Positions 12,391 through 23,760 of a DNA stretch of 64,000 nt are shown piece after piece (the stretch's first letter is position 1; the number at the start of each line of letters is the position of its first letter). The stretch comes from Porodaedalea pini (Eukaryota > Basidiomycota > Agaricomycetes > Hymenochaetales > Hymenochaetaceae), in contig NBAY01000046.1 in NCBI GenBank assembly GCA_002794775.1, forward strand, positions 186,001 through 250,000, given 5' to 3'. A program made the translations under genes and the position numbers. Below the pieces are notes generated by a model. That model was not told the DNA's origin and did no database searches. It saw nothing but the letters and a program-made list of their open reading frames with translations.

Positions 12391-14105
12391 ATTTCCGGCA
12401 GCGACTTCAACTCCTGGAGAAGCAACTCGAGCCCAACAACTCAGATACATCCAGTCGTCCCCGATGCCTTCCTGAGACCCGCAGTGAATACTTGGATCGA
12501 ATCACGGGCTGGCTAGTCTCGGATACGAGCCAGAATATTTTCTGGCTTGTTGGAACTGCCGGTTCCGGGAAAAGTACCATCGCCGCGACCATTGCAGATA
12601 ACTGTGATGATAAATCTCGCCTTGCCGCCTATCAATTCTTTGAACGAGGAAAGGACGAGTACAGCTCTATTATTCGGACCATTGCTTATAAGCTAGCCGA
12701 ATTTGACTCGTCCATCGCACCACATATCATCGCTGCTGTTGAGCAGAACAAGAACATCAATGGTGCTCTACCCGCGAGGCAGTTCGAGAAGCTCCTTTTG
12801 GAGCCGCTGCAGACGATGTAGAGGGCCCGTTAATCATAATTCTCGACGCGATGGACGAGTGCGGCACGATCGAAAAACGACGGGAATTCATACGGTTGCT
12901 CAAAAATGAGTTTTCGAAGCTTCCTTTGAAATTTCGGTTCCTCATTACGAGTCGACCAGAAGACGATATTATGAAAGCGTTGTCGTCTCAGCGGCATATT
13001 CTCGAAATAAAGCTCGATCACACCTCGCTGGAGAGTCGACGCGACGTGTGCACTTACATCAATAGTGAGATGCGCGAAGCGGTAACGGAGCCGGTACCCA
13101 GGGGCTGGGCATGGGGTGATACGATGAAGGTCCTCGATGATGCTGCGAACGGGCTTTTCATCTGGGCATCGACTGCGGTCAAGATGGTCTCCGACAGCGA
13201 TGATCCATTAGAGACACTGGAAGATCTCGTTTCGGATATACGTTCCGTCAACGAATTCGGTCTCGATAAACTGTATGCTTCCGTACTCGAGCAATCTGGA
13301 ATTTTGTGGTGCAACGCTAAATCCAGAGATCGGTTCACAAAAATTCTGGGACTTACTCTCTGCGGAAAAGTCTCTCTCGGATGATATTATTGACGGCATT
13401 TTAGGCTACGAAGCTGGAAAATCGCATCTAACACTCCAAAGGCTACGTTCCGTTCTCTCCTACAAGCCTAGCAAGCCCATTCATCTACATCGCGCCTCTT
13501 TTGCCGACTACCTATTGTCGTCCAAGCGTTCGGGCGACAATCCATGGTTCATTAACATCGACTGCCAGAAGCAGACGATAGCCGCTCGATGTTTCGATGT
13601 GATGGAGAAGCTGTTGCGCTTCAACATCTGCAACCTCGAGACATCTTTCGTCCTCAATGACGAGGTTCCGGGACTTCAGGGTCGTATCAAAGACAAAATA
13701 CCGCCGCATTTAGAATACGCTTGCCGTTTCTGGGCTGAACATCTTTGCGACGTTCCATCCTCTCCCTGCTTGCTTGATAAATTGTCGACGTTTGTATATA
13801 ACCACCTATACTGGTTCGAGGTCCTCAGCTTGACCAAAAACTTCAATCGCCTCGCCGGTCGAGCCCTTCTCGATGCCATCCAGTGGACTGCGGTCAGTGC
13901 GCCTGCTCTTTCTCATACTTATGTGACTCACCTTCTGATAGTTAAGTCACACAGAGATCTCGTCCTTCTTATGGGATGCATACAGGCTAGCCAGTATCTT
14001 TGCATCAGCGATTTCACAAAGCACGCCACACATCTATATCTCTGCACTTTCTCTTGCAAAAGAAGAATCCAGTGTCTCAGACCATTATTCGAAGATGTAT
14101 CCTGA
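12391..14105 (+). pseudogene. NACHT ATPase region of the STAND gene (frameshifted)
   Basis: Coding restarts with DFRQRLQLLEKQLEP and reaches the Walker A motif GTAGSGKST near 12556. Walker B (LIIILDAMDEC) lies near 12830-12862 and the conserved RFLITSRPEDD near 12933. The later helical region contains HRASFADYLLSS near 13488. The NACHT is a STAND-type NTPase that would act as an oligomerisation switch. The frame shifts at about 12800 (LLEPL to DDVEGPL), about 13375 (a likely CT dinucleotide loss in a TCTCTC run) and about 13970. Only after the last shift does ISQSTPHIYISAL enter the WD40 frame. Three shifts make it a pseudogene unless there are base-calling errors. Confidence 0.85.
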
Positions 14106-15669
14106 AGTTCGCGTACATCGATTAGGAACTAAAGCACCGGTATCGTGCATTAAGACCTTTGAAGCACATAGGGATAGTGTCTCCTCGGTTGCATTCTCTC
14201 CTGATGGGAGGTGCATCGTCTCGGGTTCTCGGGATCGTTCGATCTTGGTGTGGGATGCAGAAAGAGGTGAGGTCGTCTCGGGCCCATTCAAAGGGCACAG
14301 GGACAGTGTTGACTCGGTCGCATTCTCTCCTGATGGGAGATGCATCGTCTCGGGCTCTCGGGATCATTCGATCTTGGTGTGGGACGCGGAAAGTGGTGAG
14401 ATCATCTCGGGCCCGTTCAAGGGGCACATGAACAGAGTCTTGTCGGTCGCGTTTTCGCCGGATGGGAAGCGCATCGTCTCGGGATCTTGGGATCATTCGA
14501 TCCGGGTCTGGGATGCAGAAAGTGGGAAGGTCATCTCGGGCCTGCTGGAAGGGCACACGGACAGCATCTCGTCAGTCGCGTTCTCACCTGACGGGAAACG
14601 TCTCGTCTCGGGCTCTAAAGATCGTTTGATTCGGGTCTGGGACGCGGAAAGTGGGGAGGTCGTCTCGGGCCCGTTCGGAGGGCACGCGGATAGCGTCTGG
14701 TCGGTTGCATTCTCACCAGACGGGAAGCGCATCGTCTCGGACTCCGAGGATGATTTGATCCGGGTCCGGGATGTGGAGAGTGGTGATGTCGTCTTGGGCC
14801 CGTTTGAAGGACACGGGCAGCGTTCAGTCGGTCGCGTTCTCGCCTGGCGGCAGGCGTGTCGTCTCGGGTTCCAGGATTCTTTGATATGGGTCTGGGACGC
14901 GAGCAATGGGCGCGCCATCTTGGGCCCACTTAAAGGGCACACGGACAGCATCTCATCGGTCGCGTTCTCACCTGATGGCAGGCGCATCGTCTCGGGCTCT
15001 TGGGATCATTCGATCCGGGTCTGGGACGCGGAAAGCGGCGAGATCGTCTCGGGCCCGTTCAAGGGGCACATGGAGGGGGTTCGGTCAGTCGCATTCTCGC
15101 CGGATGGGAAGCTCATCGTCTCGGGCTCTCGGGACCATTCGATCTTGGTGTGGAACGCAGAAAGTGGTGAGGTCGTCTCAGGCCCGTTCAAAGGGCACAG
15201 TGCTGAGGTCTTGTCGGTCGCGTTCACGCCTGACGGCAGGCGTGTCGTCTCGGGCTCTTGGGATCATTCGATCCGGGTCTGGGACGCGGAAAGCGGCGAG
15301 ATCGTCTCAGGCCCGTTCAAAGAACACACAAACAGAGTCATGTCGGTTGTATTCTCGTTTGGTGGCACGCATTACGTTACAGGCTCTCGGGATGGAATCA
15401 TCAGAGTTTCGAATATGGACAGTGGAGACAGTTCTTTAATGTCGGCCGAGGGGAGCATAAACTCAAACTGGGTCTTGGCTGAGGATGGATGGATACTTTA
15501 TGGAGAAGGGGAATTGCTTATATGGATTCCAGACGATATGCGTGCGACTCTTTGGCGACCTCGTAACACTACTAGTACTGTCTTTAATTGTCGATTTTCG
15601 ACGAGACTGGATTTTACGGACTGTCTACTGGGTGAGAACTGGCATAAAGGTTTCAATTCGTCCAAGTAA
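14095..15669 (+). CDS. WD40 repeat domain, 3' part of the NACHT-WD40 gene
   Basis: The open frame holds about ten WD40 repeats of 43 residues (129 bp each) from about 14150 to 15430, then a short tail. The repeats are very alike (GH..V.SVAFSPDG...SGS.D..I.VWDAESGEVVSGPF). Most differences fall at a few positions after GH and around SGS-x-D-x-x-I-x-VW. In related HET-D/HET-E/HET-R proteins the same positions vary under selection and bind partner molecules. Repeat 6 (about 14805-14870) is read out of frame: two compensating indels surround it, so the overall frame recovers. The ATG at 14095 is probably not the true start; the region belongs to the gene beginning at 3807. Confidence 0.85.
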   Translation: MYPEVRVHRLGTKAPVSCIKTFEAHRDSVSSVAFSPDGRCIVSGSRDRSILVWDAERGEVVSGPFKGHRDSVDSVAFSPDGRCIVSGSRDHSILVWDAESGEIISGPFKGHMNRVLSVAFSPDGKRIVSGSWDHSIRVWDAESGKVISGLLEGHTDSISSVAFSPDGKRLVSGSKDRLIRVWDAESGEVVSGPFGGHADSVWSVAFSPDGKRIVSDSEDDLIRVRDVESGDVVLGPFEGHGQRSVGRVLAWRQACRLGFQDSLIWVWDASNGRAILGPLKGHTDSISSVAFSPDGRRIVSGSWDHSIRVWDAESGEIVSGPFKGHMEGVRSVAFSPDGKLIVSGSRDHSILVWNAESGEVVSGPFKGHSAEVLSVAFTPDGRRVVSGSWDHSIRVWDAESGEIVSGPFKEHTNRVMSVVFSFGGTHYVTGSRDGIIRVSNMDSGDSSLMSAEGSINSNWVLAEDGWILYGEGELLIWIPDDMRATLWRPRNTTSTVFNCRFSTRLDFTDCLLGENWHKGFNSSK

Positions 15670-16593
15670 TGTTTTAGGCTTTTCAGAACATATGTATGTA
15701 ATGATTGTGTGTATCATGTAGACTGTTTTCTCACTTTCTGTTCAAAAATTGCGAGCCAGTGGGCAGTTCTTGTCTAGCATTGGCTTTTGAGTCAAGGTGA
15801 CAACGTTGTCCCCGTCCAGGGAAGCACAGTGCAGACGATGTAGTCAGTCTAATATGAAGTTCAGTGAAGACTCGAAGACACGTCTGAGCAGCTGTCGGAC
15901 TTCGGGCTCGAACTCAGTAACTGTACGTAGGAGGTGCTATATTGATTATGTAAGCATACCTTTCTATCGCACAGTTTGGTGCTCCTTTTTGTTGGCTTTT
16001 AGTTTTACTTCGACCGCACACTGTTTTGTACACCCAGCAGACCAATAGAGCTGGTTCAAACGAGGCTCGTGTGATCTAAGCCCACCCAACTCACGACTGT
16101 CCTATAGGATCCCACTTGTACTCGTAATGACCAGCAACAGAGCTAGCAATTCAAGCATGTGTATAGTACGAGATTTACTATGATGCAACTGTGTTCCTTC
16201 TGTATCATATGCATGTCGAAAAAGAGTCAGGCACGGCCCGCAACAAAGGTGGAGGATTCAGAACAAAAGAAATGTCTGGCGCATTATTCCAGAGATTTCA
16301 ACTTCTTTCTCAACACAGTGAGGCTCCCTCACGTCGATTTATTTTTCTTTTCTTTTCTTTTTTAAAAGCTCTCTTTAATGTTTCTATCGTAAGGCAAAGT
16401 GATGTACATCAGAAAACATGTGTTACAAAATATATCGCGAAGCGAGGCAATAACAGAAAGGGAGGATAAAACACCAAGAAGAGAATTCATAGAAACGAAG
16501 CGTAAAATCGTTAGTTTTCGCTGTATCTGCATGCTCGACGCCGCAGAAAACACGCTGGAAGCGCTTTCTCTGTCATGAGAGCGACATCGGTTC
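15670..16593. other. Intergenic region, no gene recognised
   Basis: This lies between the WD40 stop and the convergent HMG-box gene. It has T-rich runs (for example near 16340-16362) and many stops on all frames. I see no convincing coding, RNA or repeat feature. Confidence 0.5.
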
Positions 16594-17571
16594 TTATGAG
16601 GTCGTGAAAATGCCCAGAAAGTCAGGAAAGACAGCGGTAGGAAGAGGATTGAAGAAATCGAGCGCGATGAGTGACGAGGTGCCAAAGTCAAGACCAAGAG
16701 CACTGTCGTCCGCTGAAGAGGATATGAGGGAAAGCGACGACGTCGGCGACATGGCAGACCATTCAAACTCGAGGGACAGGTCACAGGGCTCGGCAAAGGA
16801 GTATTCTAGATCGGTGCACTCGGTGTGCTCGGTGCATGGAATAGAAAGAGAATGTTCAGCCGGGGGCGAGAGCAAGCATGTCTGAGTAAAGCTAGTCAGC
16901 ATCTGTGAGAGAAATGAGTACGCGATAAGTTGCTCACCTCCTCTGACTTGGGCATTGAATATTGCAATGATGCATTGGACCAATCACTTGTCGACGACGC
17001 GATCGAGAGCGCCGGTGAAGCAGGCACGCGCGCCTCCGGGCTCGCAGGCGGCGTCGGTACCTGCACAACAACACGCTTCACTTTCCTCGATGCAGGCCTA
17101 TCCATGCGCGTCCTAGGCCTCCTTTTCTTCACCTCATTCACATCACCACCACTCTCCATCTGAAAGCGTATCTTCTCCTCGTCAGCGAGCTTAAAGAAGT
17201 GCTCGCGCGTCTCGCTGTCCTGTGCGCGCCAGAGCTCGGCAACCATCCGCGAGACGTCGTTCTGGTGCGTGACGCTCTTCGGGAGCAGCTTCTTGGCGAT
17301 TGCGTGCGAGCGGAAGAGGATGAACGCGTTTGGTGCTTTCTTCTTCTTTGCTGGTTTGGCAGGAGCGGCGAAGGTGGAGGGGCATGGTGTAGACCGGGCA
17401 GCAGCGCGCTTCCGAAGAGAAAACTCGCCACGTGCTACTTCGTGGTGAAGGTTGAGTTCACTAGCAGTCGAAAACTCTACGACCCTCATCAGAGGGAGCA
17501 ACAGTGCAAGTGTCAGAGAACGTACCTATGTCAAGGTGAAGCACAGTTGCATCGGTGCGAATAGCAGGCAT
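16594..17571 (-). CDS. HMG-box transcription factor (MATA_HMG-like)
   Basis: Three exons on the minus strand give a 297-residue protein: 17571-17526, 17476-16938 and 16902-16594. Introns have GT-AG borders (GTACGT to GTCGTAG; GTGAGC to CTCACAG) and total coding length is 894 nt, in frame. Exon 1 starts MPAIRTDATVLHL. The HMG box is at about residues 63-120 (APNAFILFRS, VSRMVAELWRAQ, HFFKLADEEK). A lysine-rich stretch precedes it and a basic KKRRPRTRMDRPASRKVKR tail follows, which suits nuclear DNA binding. The C-terminal third is acidic and serine-rich. The N-A-F-I-L-F-R-S box is the type seen in fungal sexual regulators. The actual target is unknown, and nothing here indicates that this is the mating-type locus. 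No lesions were found. Confidence 0.85.
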
Positions 17572-18208
17572 CGTCGGCGGGATAGCTTCGAGGATACAAC
17601 TCTGCGAGTAGCTGTTGAGCCATCCAGCGTCTTTCCGCCATGGTTTTATACCAATTGCGACGCGGCAAGGTCAAACGCGAGCTGCTACAATGTCGTCTTT
17701 CTCAAAAAGGAGAACTACGCGCTGTAATCACGTCGTGTTTTCCCCCTGACGAAAAAGGAAAACCCTCGACAGTAATCACCTCATGTTCATGGCTCCGTTC
17801 CTCGAGGCCGTGCTTCGCAAAGGCCGTGAGTCGGCAGCATTTTCGCAGATACATCCGTTCAAGACACCAATAGGGCTCGAATGCCATATAATGCAGCAGC
17901 CAATGTGTATGAAAAAAACAAACGATTAAGTTGCCTGCGTTTCAAGAGTCGTAAAGGTAAGAAGAACAACGGAACGAGGGTGCTGCAACCGGAAGTAAAA
18001 TGTCAGGAAGGCGTGAGAACCTATTTCTTGTTCCATAGGCCAACCACGGGACGCGCAAATAAATGTCAGTAACATGCTAAACCCGATTTATCTTTTCGCA
18101 CTTTGAGTCGCATTGGCTTTTGCCATCTTCTCAATCACAGCGGCTTTTATATCCTTTCCAACCTCATCTCATGCTGGTGGAAGGCTTGAACTGCACCGGA
18201 AGAATGTG
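17572..18208. other. Upstream region of the HMG gene, no other gene seen
   Basis: It contains the probable promoter of the minus-strand HMG gene. Short open frames here lack recognisable motifs. A short repeated phrase (TCGTGTTTTCCCCCTGACGAAAAAGG and a similar stretch about 45 bp on) is visible near 17730-17790. No RNA gene was recognised. Confidence 0.4.
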
Positions 18209-18213
18209 ATCCT

Positions 18214-18492
18214 TTATGAAATCTGAATGGAATATGTGCTCAGTTGAATGTAATGTAAACAACTCCGGTAATATACCTGAATGGAATATGTGCTATGGTA
18301 TAGTATGTGAATATGGGCAGAGAGTAGTATAGCGAGACGCTCACCTCAGTTGAATGTAATGTAAACAACTGAGGTGGTGAAACGTGCGGCTGGCAGAATA
18401 TATGCTCAGCTGAAAAAGGAAATCGAGGCTGGAATGAGGCTGGAAATTACTAAACTACCGAGACGAGTGATGTCAATCCTTTATTCTCAACA
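18214..18492 (-). repeat. 3' LTR of the split copia element
   Basis: Read on the minus strand it starts TGTTGAGAATAAAGG and ends TTTCATAA. Against the 5' LTR I count six differences in 279 bp by eye. All are transitions and five are at CpG. Confidence 0.88.
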
Positions 18493-18641
18493 CTCCCCCT
18501 CACCGCGACGTCTGTTGGTAGAATAGATATAAAATAGAGAAAGTGGATATAAAAACCGGGAGTAGAAGCAAGGATGTGAAAGAATTGATCCGGTGGGTTT
18601 TAGGACATTCCGAGAAGTTTGACACAGGTTTCATGGGCGTA
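18493..18641 (-). pseudogene. Copia 3' tail: end of RNase H and downstream leader
   Basis: Minus-strand reading gives AHETCVKLLGMS and a stop at about 18605. This is the expected C-terminus of a copia polyprotein (compare AHTG at the other side of element A near 31190). The polypurine region and the LTR follow. It joins the RNase H piece at 31197 once element A is removed. Confidence 0.8.
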
Positions 18642-19012
18642 ACATAATAGCTTATCTGTTCATCGGATGACTCTTTATGAGTCTATCCGTTCATCTTTTG
18701 TTCATCTTACATAACGAGCACTTAGACTATGAACTGATCATTCTCTTTGATCCACGTCCTCTGAACCATAAAGTAGTGTATGTTATGTAAATATGGAACG
18801 GTTCTTATCATTCCACATGGATGTCGAGTGTACGTCTTAATAAATAAAATATAATGAACAGTTCATAATAAATGGCTCATGTACTCTGCGAACAGAAAAG
18901 GAAACTGTTGACCCATCCCCATGCTGAAGAGCTCGAACGGTTCACCAGGAGTCATTCCATCTGAACTAAGAAACTCTTTGTTAATATGAAAGAATGAAAT
19001 GAACGGTTCATG
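18642..19012. repeat. Left terminal region of element A
   Basis: The TIR (18647-18673) begins ATAGCTTATC. Further in are several GTTCAT, GAACGGTTC and GAACAGTTC words (about 18700-19015). The right end of A and both ends of B contain the same kind of words. They are candidate transposase-binding repeats. Confidence 0.6.
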
Positions 19013-22000
19013 TTAGAACTTACCGCGCTTTGCATGTACATTGGCATTGCTCTTTTTGCGCTTTCCGTGCTTCGGTGATGATCCGATAGCTGGCTCATCG
19101 TCGATCTTGAAATCATTCAACAACACGCGAACATTGTTCGCCATGGCGGTGTACATGGTGCTTTTGCGTGCAGCAAACACAGAAGAACTGAAGCTCTTGC
19201 CGTCTCTCAGTTGGTCATACGTGGACCTCCACATCACTGCCCACCTAACAAAGCCTCTAACCAATCGTCTGCACTCCTCTTCGACTATCATCCGCTCCTC
19301 TTGCCAACGGTCTCTTGACGCTCGGGTGTGGAACCATAGTACTTGATTTTCTGAGAGCTTTTCAGAGATCTCATAATGGAAAGGAGCAAGGCCTCCTACC
19401 TTCCAAGGTATCAGGCAACGCATCGATTCCCACTTCATCTCCTCCCACACTCCAAATCCATCCAAGTGGTTTAGTCCCAGAGCTGAGTTCGTGAGGTTCG
19501 GAAACTGACAGGCAATAAGTGTCGGCTTCGGTAAGAGGACGTAGTTTAGTGTTCTTTTCGGCCATGCCAAGTGCAAGTAAGCATCAACGAGCTGCACGAT
19601 ATTCAGCAATAGAACTGTGCTTCCTCTTGGCTTCCTGAGTTTTTTGTTGCGATGTACGGGTGCCAGATTGCTTCCCATGCCCGTATTTCTGCTTCAGTTT
19701 CGTAAGATACTGCAAGCCGCGTATAGCTCTCTTGAGTTGGGCTAGAGCATCATATGCCTGGGCCTCACACATCTTGTACTCTGCTTTCGCTAATTCCTGA
19801 AGCCCGAAGACATGTTGTTCAATATTTGTAAAGGAGGAAGGTAGACACAACTCGATGTCTTCTACATTCACGTTATTTGAATCGGGAAGCGTCACTTTGG
19901 ACATGAATATCGAACACTTAGCTTTCCAGTTTTTTATGTCTTGGTCCAAGTTAACACGTGATGCTGTAGATACGTGCTGTTGTGATTTGGATTTCATATC
20001 AAGTCTGTCCGGGGCATGTCAGCTTTTAATCTAGTAAGGAATTGGATTGGACATACTGCCGTCTCTGAATTGATATGGCTTCATAAATGAAATCTTTGTG
20101 GTCCATATCACATTTGTGTGAACTCTGCACCACTCGACGTCTGTGTTTCGGACTCCTCCAGTGAAGGAAGGGCTGGAGATCAGTCATCAGTCAGTTACAA
20201 AGATACAACAGCAAATTGATACCCACAAGGAATTTGGAGCTGATAAACGCTCGTCCAATCGCCATTCTGATCCTTCATAGGTTTCGTATCTTTGCTCTGC
20301 CAGTTACGAACACTCTTTTCAGAGTAAAGGTTTCTCATTCTTGCATCGCATTCATGAAAAGCCTTATTGAATTCGTCTTCCTTTTCGAGAGCTATTTTTT
20401 GTCTCTCGTAAAGGGCAACACCTGCAACACGGAACATATAGAGCTTCAGAACGAGCAGAAACGAAAGACAAAAAAGGAAGAAATGAAATAGAAAGGCCTC
20501 ATAGACAGCACACACCCATGTTTTGAAGCTTTGTCCAATTCGATGCTGCATTAAAATCATCTAATGTGTCGCAGCGGTGGCCGGGTCCCATCTGTTTTGT
20601 ACTGCCGGCCACTTGGTTCATTTCTGACCAATATCGTTCGACTTCTTCACCATCAGTATGACCAACCCCGTGTGCGAAAGGTAGAGAATACCCATATTGA
20701 CAAGAGTACTTATGACCATTAGCATGAAACGTGCCGATAAAATATTTGATGATATCGCGGACTATGTTCATTTGTTGCGGGAAGCATTTCTCGAATCTCT
20801 TCACGATATTGATGGAATATTGGCAGTTTATATCGTAAGAGAGATTGATCCTTGGGATACCTTCCGTGCACTTCAGTGCACCTGACAGCGCGTAATCGAC
20901 ATTAATGTGTCTCGAAGCGGCCAAATCAGTATTTGCATACCGAAGAGGCCTATGGACGTACCTCTCCCCCTTCTGCAGATTAACCGCTCCCTCCGGTTCA
21001 CAAAGCCCATGTCTGCATAAAACTACAACCAACCCACTCGCATTCTGGCCATGGTGTTTCAACGTATTGTTCGCGTTCTGGATTGCCGCAAAGTTTGAAC
21101 AATTGCTTTTCTTTGTACAATGAGAAGCGTCTTCATTCGTAATGAGAAAGCAACGAACCTCTTCTTTAATGTCTCCAAAGGTGTTGATATGCACCTCCAA
21201 CTCCTCTTGTTTCCTTACATACCCCCGACCATCCCACAATGCCTTCTCACGAAGATTATTCTTTTTATTGAGACCGATGAGATGAAAGTTTGCGTCGATA
21301 GACAAAAACTTTGAATTTTTGTAACTGCACAGAAAGTGAGTACTCCGTCATATATTAGAGCATCATGAATATTCACGTACTCGGCAGCAAGTCGCTTGTC
21401 AGTATTGAAGCCAGGAAGAGGACAAGCAAGACACGGTATCACAAAAGATCTTGGAGGTCGTCGAATGAACTCATCATCGAATCCATGAAGTTGGCCACTC
21501 CTATGCTCCGCGGTGAGCAAGCACCAGTAGTGAGCAATGCGTATGAATTGAGCAGATGGTACCTAGAACGCAGTTAAAGAATAGTCTTGATAGTTTCTAG
21601 TCGCCAAACTTACCGAGAATGGAATAAAATTGTTTGTTTTCTTCCGGAGTCCCTCTATGTAGTCGTATGCCGATTTTTTTGATACAATAGTATGTATGTG
21701 GAAATCGCGCAATGCATTATGTGTGAAAGCGATGTGAGGCAGTTTCGCAGAGGCAGGAAATAACCCATACTTTACTAACTGCAGAACTTCGTGTTCCTTT
21801 CCTGCGCAACTGCAATACACAATTTGACATTTATGGATGCCGTTGACATCAGCTATGGTAAAAGAATGGTTCGTAGGCGCAGTCACTGATCTGCAGCGTT
21901 GTCCCCTATGACCAAGATGGATCGAAAGCCCAAGGGAACTCAAGTCCACGTGTTCAAAGTACTCTCCCGTCCATTTCTCGGCCCAATGAAATGGAAGTAA

Positions 22001-22580
22001 GCGGTGGTGATCCTTCAAGCATTCGTCACAGATCACTTTGACTCGAGTGCAGTCGAAACACCAGAACTGTCGAAGCTTTCCTTGTCGATTGCAAGCACAT
22101 GGCTTCAGGACCATGGGATCGTACTCGAAGTCAATGATTGCTGCCTGAATTTTCTCATGGAATGGCTTGAACTCGTCTAGGAAAGCTTCGGCAGATTGAG
22201 GCTAACGGTTGCGTCAGATTAGTATAAAAAAGAACGGTAGTACACGCACCATAAAGTAGACATCCTCCTCCTTCACTATGTCGAACTTCGTAGAGGCATA
22301 CGGAAACGGAGGAGACTAAAAATGAAGACAGTCAAACATCGTTGAAATACAACTGATGTAAACTACTTACAAGATGACTGGTCCCTCTTTCATCTATGTT
22401 GATGAAAGACTTGCCTTCGGGTTCTTCGGTGTGATCGTCGTCACTGGAGAAATAACAACTACTGGAGTCATTGCTGAGCTCGTCACTGCTGCAATCACCA
22501 CTAGAGTCGCTGCTGGATCCATAGTGAACCTCCGACCTGTGCAATCCAGCCTTGTAATTTTGAGTCTGCATTTGCGCCAT
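19013..22580 (-). CDS. KDZ transposase with CxC2 cysteine cluster (element A)
   Basis: The multi-exon gene starts with MAQMQTQNYK at 22580. After a Ser/Asp-rich N-terminus, the CxC2 zinc-binding cluster lies at about 22090-21890 (CACNRQG, CFDC, CDECLKDHH, CSCAGKEHEV). The RNase H-fold catalytic part runs from about 21305 to 20540. Its candidate acidic residues are in SIDANFHLIGLNKKNN, LSYDINCQYS and HTDGEEVERYWSEMNQ. A coiled, basic C-terminal part follows to about 19020. Introns are short with GT-AG borders (for example before SPPFPYAS and PQSAEAF). I found no disabling stop in the parts traced, so the enzyme may be active. It would cut and join the element's ends. The last exon could extend past 19013, because GTAAGT follows KRG. 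Confidence 0.85.
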
Positions 22581-22829
22581 GTAATCTTGGAGGGGGTCAT
22601 AACGCTCAATACGCGCATTTCATAGAGTGCTGCGGCCCGTATCGCACTCCGAGCAAGAAATGCAACCCCGATCAGAACATAGCTCCCAATCTGTAAGACA
22701 TAACGCACCATCGTCATATTTCATGACTGTCGACTCTGCTTTTGTTACTATACACAAGAGCACACTACGACTGCAATGCATTCCCTCCGTACTACACGAA
22801 TCGTATAGAATAATGTTGCTTTCTTTTTT

Positions 22830-23060
22830 CAATCTCCAGACGACACCTGTTTCATCTGGCGACGTCTGTATGTCCTACGAAAGGTCTGGCGCCGGCCTCC
22901 TCTCACCACACCTGACCCTTATCGTCTTGTCATGGGAGCCCGAGTTGATGCATGTCACGTCGGGCGTGAAGGCAAAGCAGACGATAGAGTCTGTGTGCCC
23001 TTCGAAAAGACCGGAGACGACCTCCCAGACAGGTACATTCCAGACTTGCCCGGATTCATA
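22830..23060 (-). pseudogene. WD40-repeat fragment
   Basis: Minus-strand reading includes EVVSGLFEGHTDSIVCFAF and SGSHDKTIRV, about one and a half WD40 repeats, ending in stops. No flanking NACHT sequence is visible. It lies between the transposase 5' end and the palindrome and has no counterpart that I can see in element B. It is probably a captured or leftover piece of a STAND or WD40 gene. Confidence 0.6.
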
Positions 23061-23095
23061 ATGAATTTACAAGACCTAATATACTAACAAGGCCA

Positions 23096-23382
23096 TGTCG
23101 GCGAGCGGCCACGGCGGTGGTGATGGTGGAAGAGCTGAAAGGCGAAACCCGGTGTTCGCCAAGTGCTTTTGTTCGCGTCGATTGTGGGAAAGTCCTGCCA
23201 CCTGAAGCGTACAAAAGGTTAACATAAGCTTAACAGTAGATCAGCTTCCATTTGCTTATGTGAAGTACTTCCAGAAGGTAAGGTTTTCCCACAATCAATG
23301 CGAACAAAAGCACTCGGCGAACGCCGGGTTTCGCCTTTCAGCTCTTCCACCATCACCACCGCCGTGGCCGCTCGCTGACGCT
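23096..23382. repeat. Conserved palindrome upstream of the Spt5-like gene (element A)
   Basis: Arms of about 100 bp (23096-23195 and 23283-23382) pair with only a few mismatches around an 87-bp centre. Each arm carries CCCACAATC followed by GAACAAAAGCACT and a run encoding His/Pro-like CACCATCACC. The same core occurs as a much longer palindrome in element B (45996-46955), again next to the Spt5-like gene. Confidence 0.85.
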
Positions 23383-23760
23383 CAATTGTCCGTTGTCCCC
23401 ATCATTCCATGGCCAACTATTGTCTTCCACATGCCATTGCTTGAACTCGCAGGGCCCAGTTGTCATGTGAGTATGCTCTTCTGCTCTGTGTCATTGCGTC
23501 TACTGACTTGTCTTCATTTTGCATCCAGATCACTTGCTTCACGCTGATACTGCCGCAACCCACCAACCAGCGGTAAGTGTAATTTTGTCATCATTTATTT
23601 TTTCAATGAGCACATTCTTGCTTTGCAGTTTTGTCTTGTTGAGCTCAGAATCCACAAGAGATTCATCAATTCAAATTTCATTGCGGTCGTCAAGCAAGCA
23701 GATCGTATGTCCGGTTTTCTTCACGTCCCGATTGTAAGGTGTTCTCAGTATTCGCTGTTC
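23283..23760 (+). CDS. Putative small spliced gene Z, function unknown
   Basis: Three short open pieces are joined by good GT-AG borders: one ending GPSCH before GTGAGT (about 23467), one ITCFTLILPQPTNQR (about 23529-23572), and one after TTTGCAG (about 23629) containing CTCAGAATCCACAAGAG. The last phrase is conserved in both arms of the element B palindrome. I do not recognise the product and the coding frame is not settled. It could equally be a non-coding transcript. Confidence 0.3.

Noticed and set aside
14122..15227. Several open minus-strand frames opposite the WD40 repeats
   Set aside because: They are antisense shadows of the 129-bp repeats; their repeated SGENATD-type phrases are the complement of the SVAFSPDG codons.
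17452..17501. HMG gene starting within 17452-17501
   Set aside because: The codon at 17501 is not ATG and lies inside an intron in the three-exon model. ATG at 17571 with a GT-AG intron gives an in-frame 297-residue protein.
18214..18492. The two 279-bp repeats as unrelated solo LTRs
   Set aside because: They have the same orientation, share the outer TSD ATCCT and enclose ordered copia fragments, so they are the two ends of one element.
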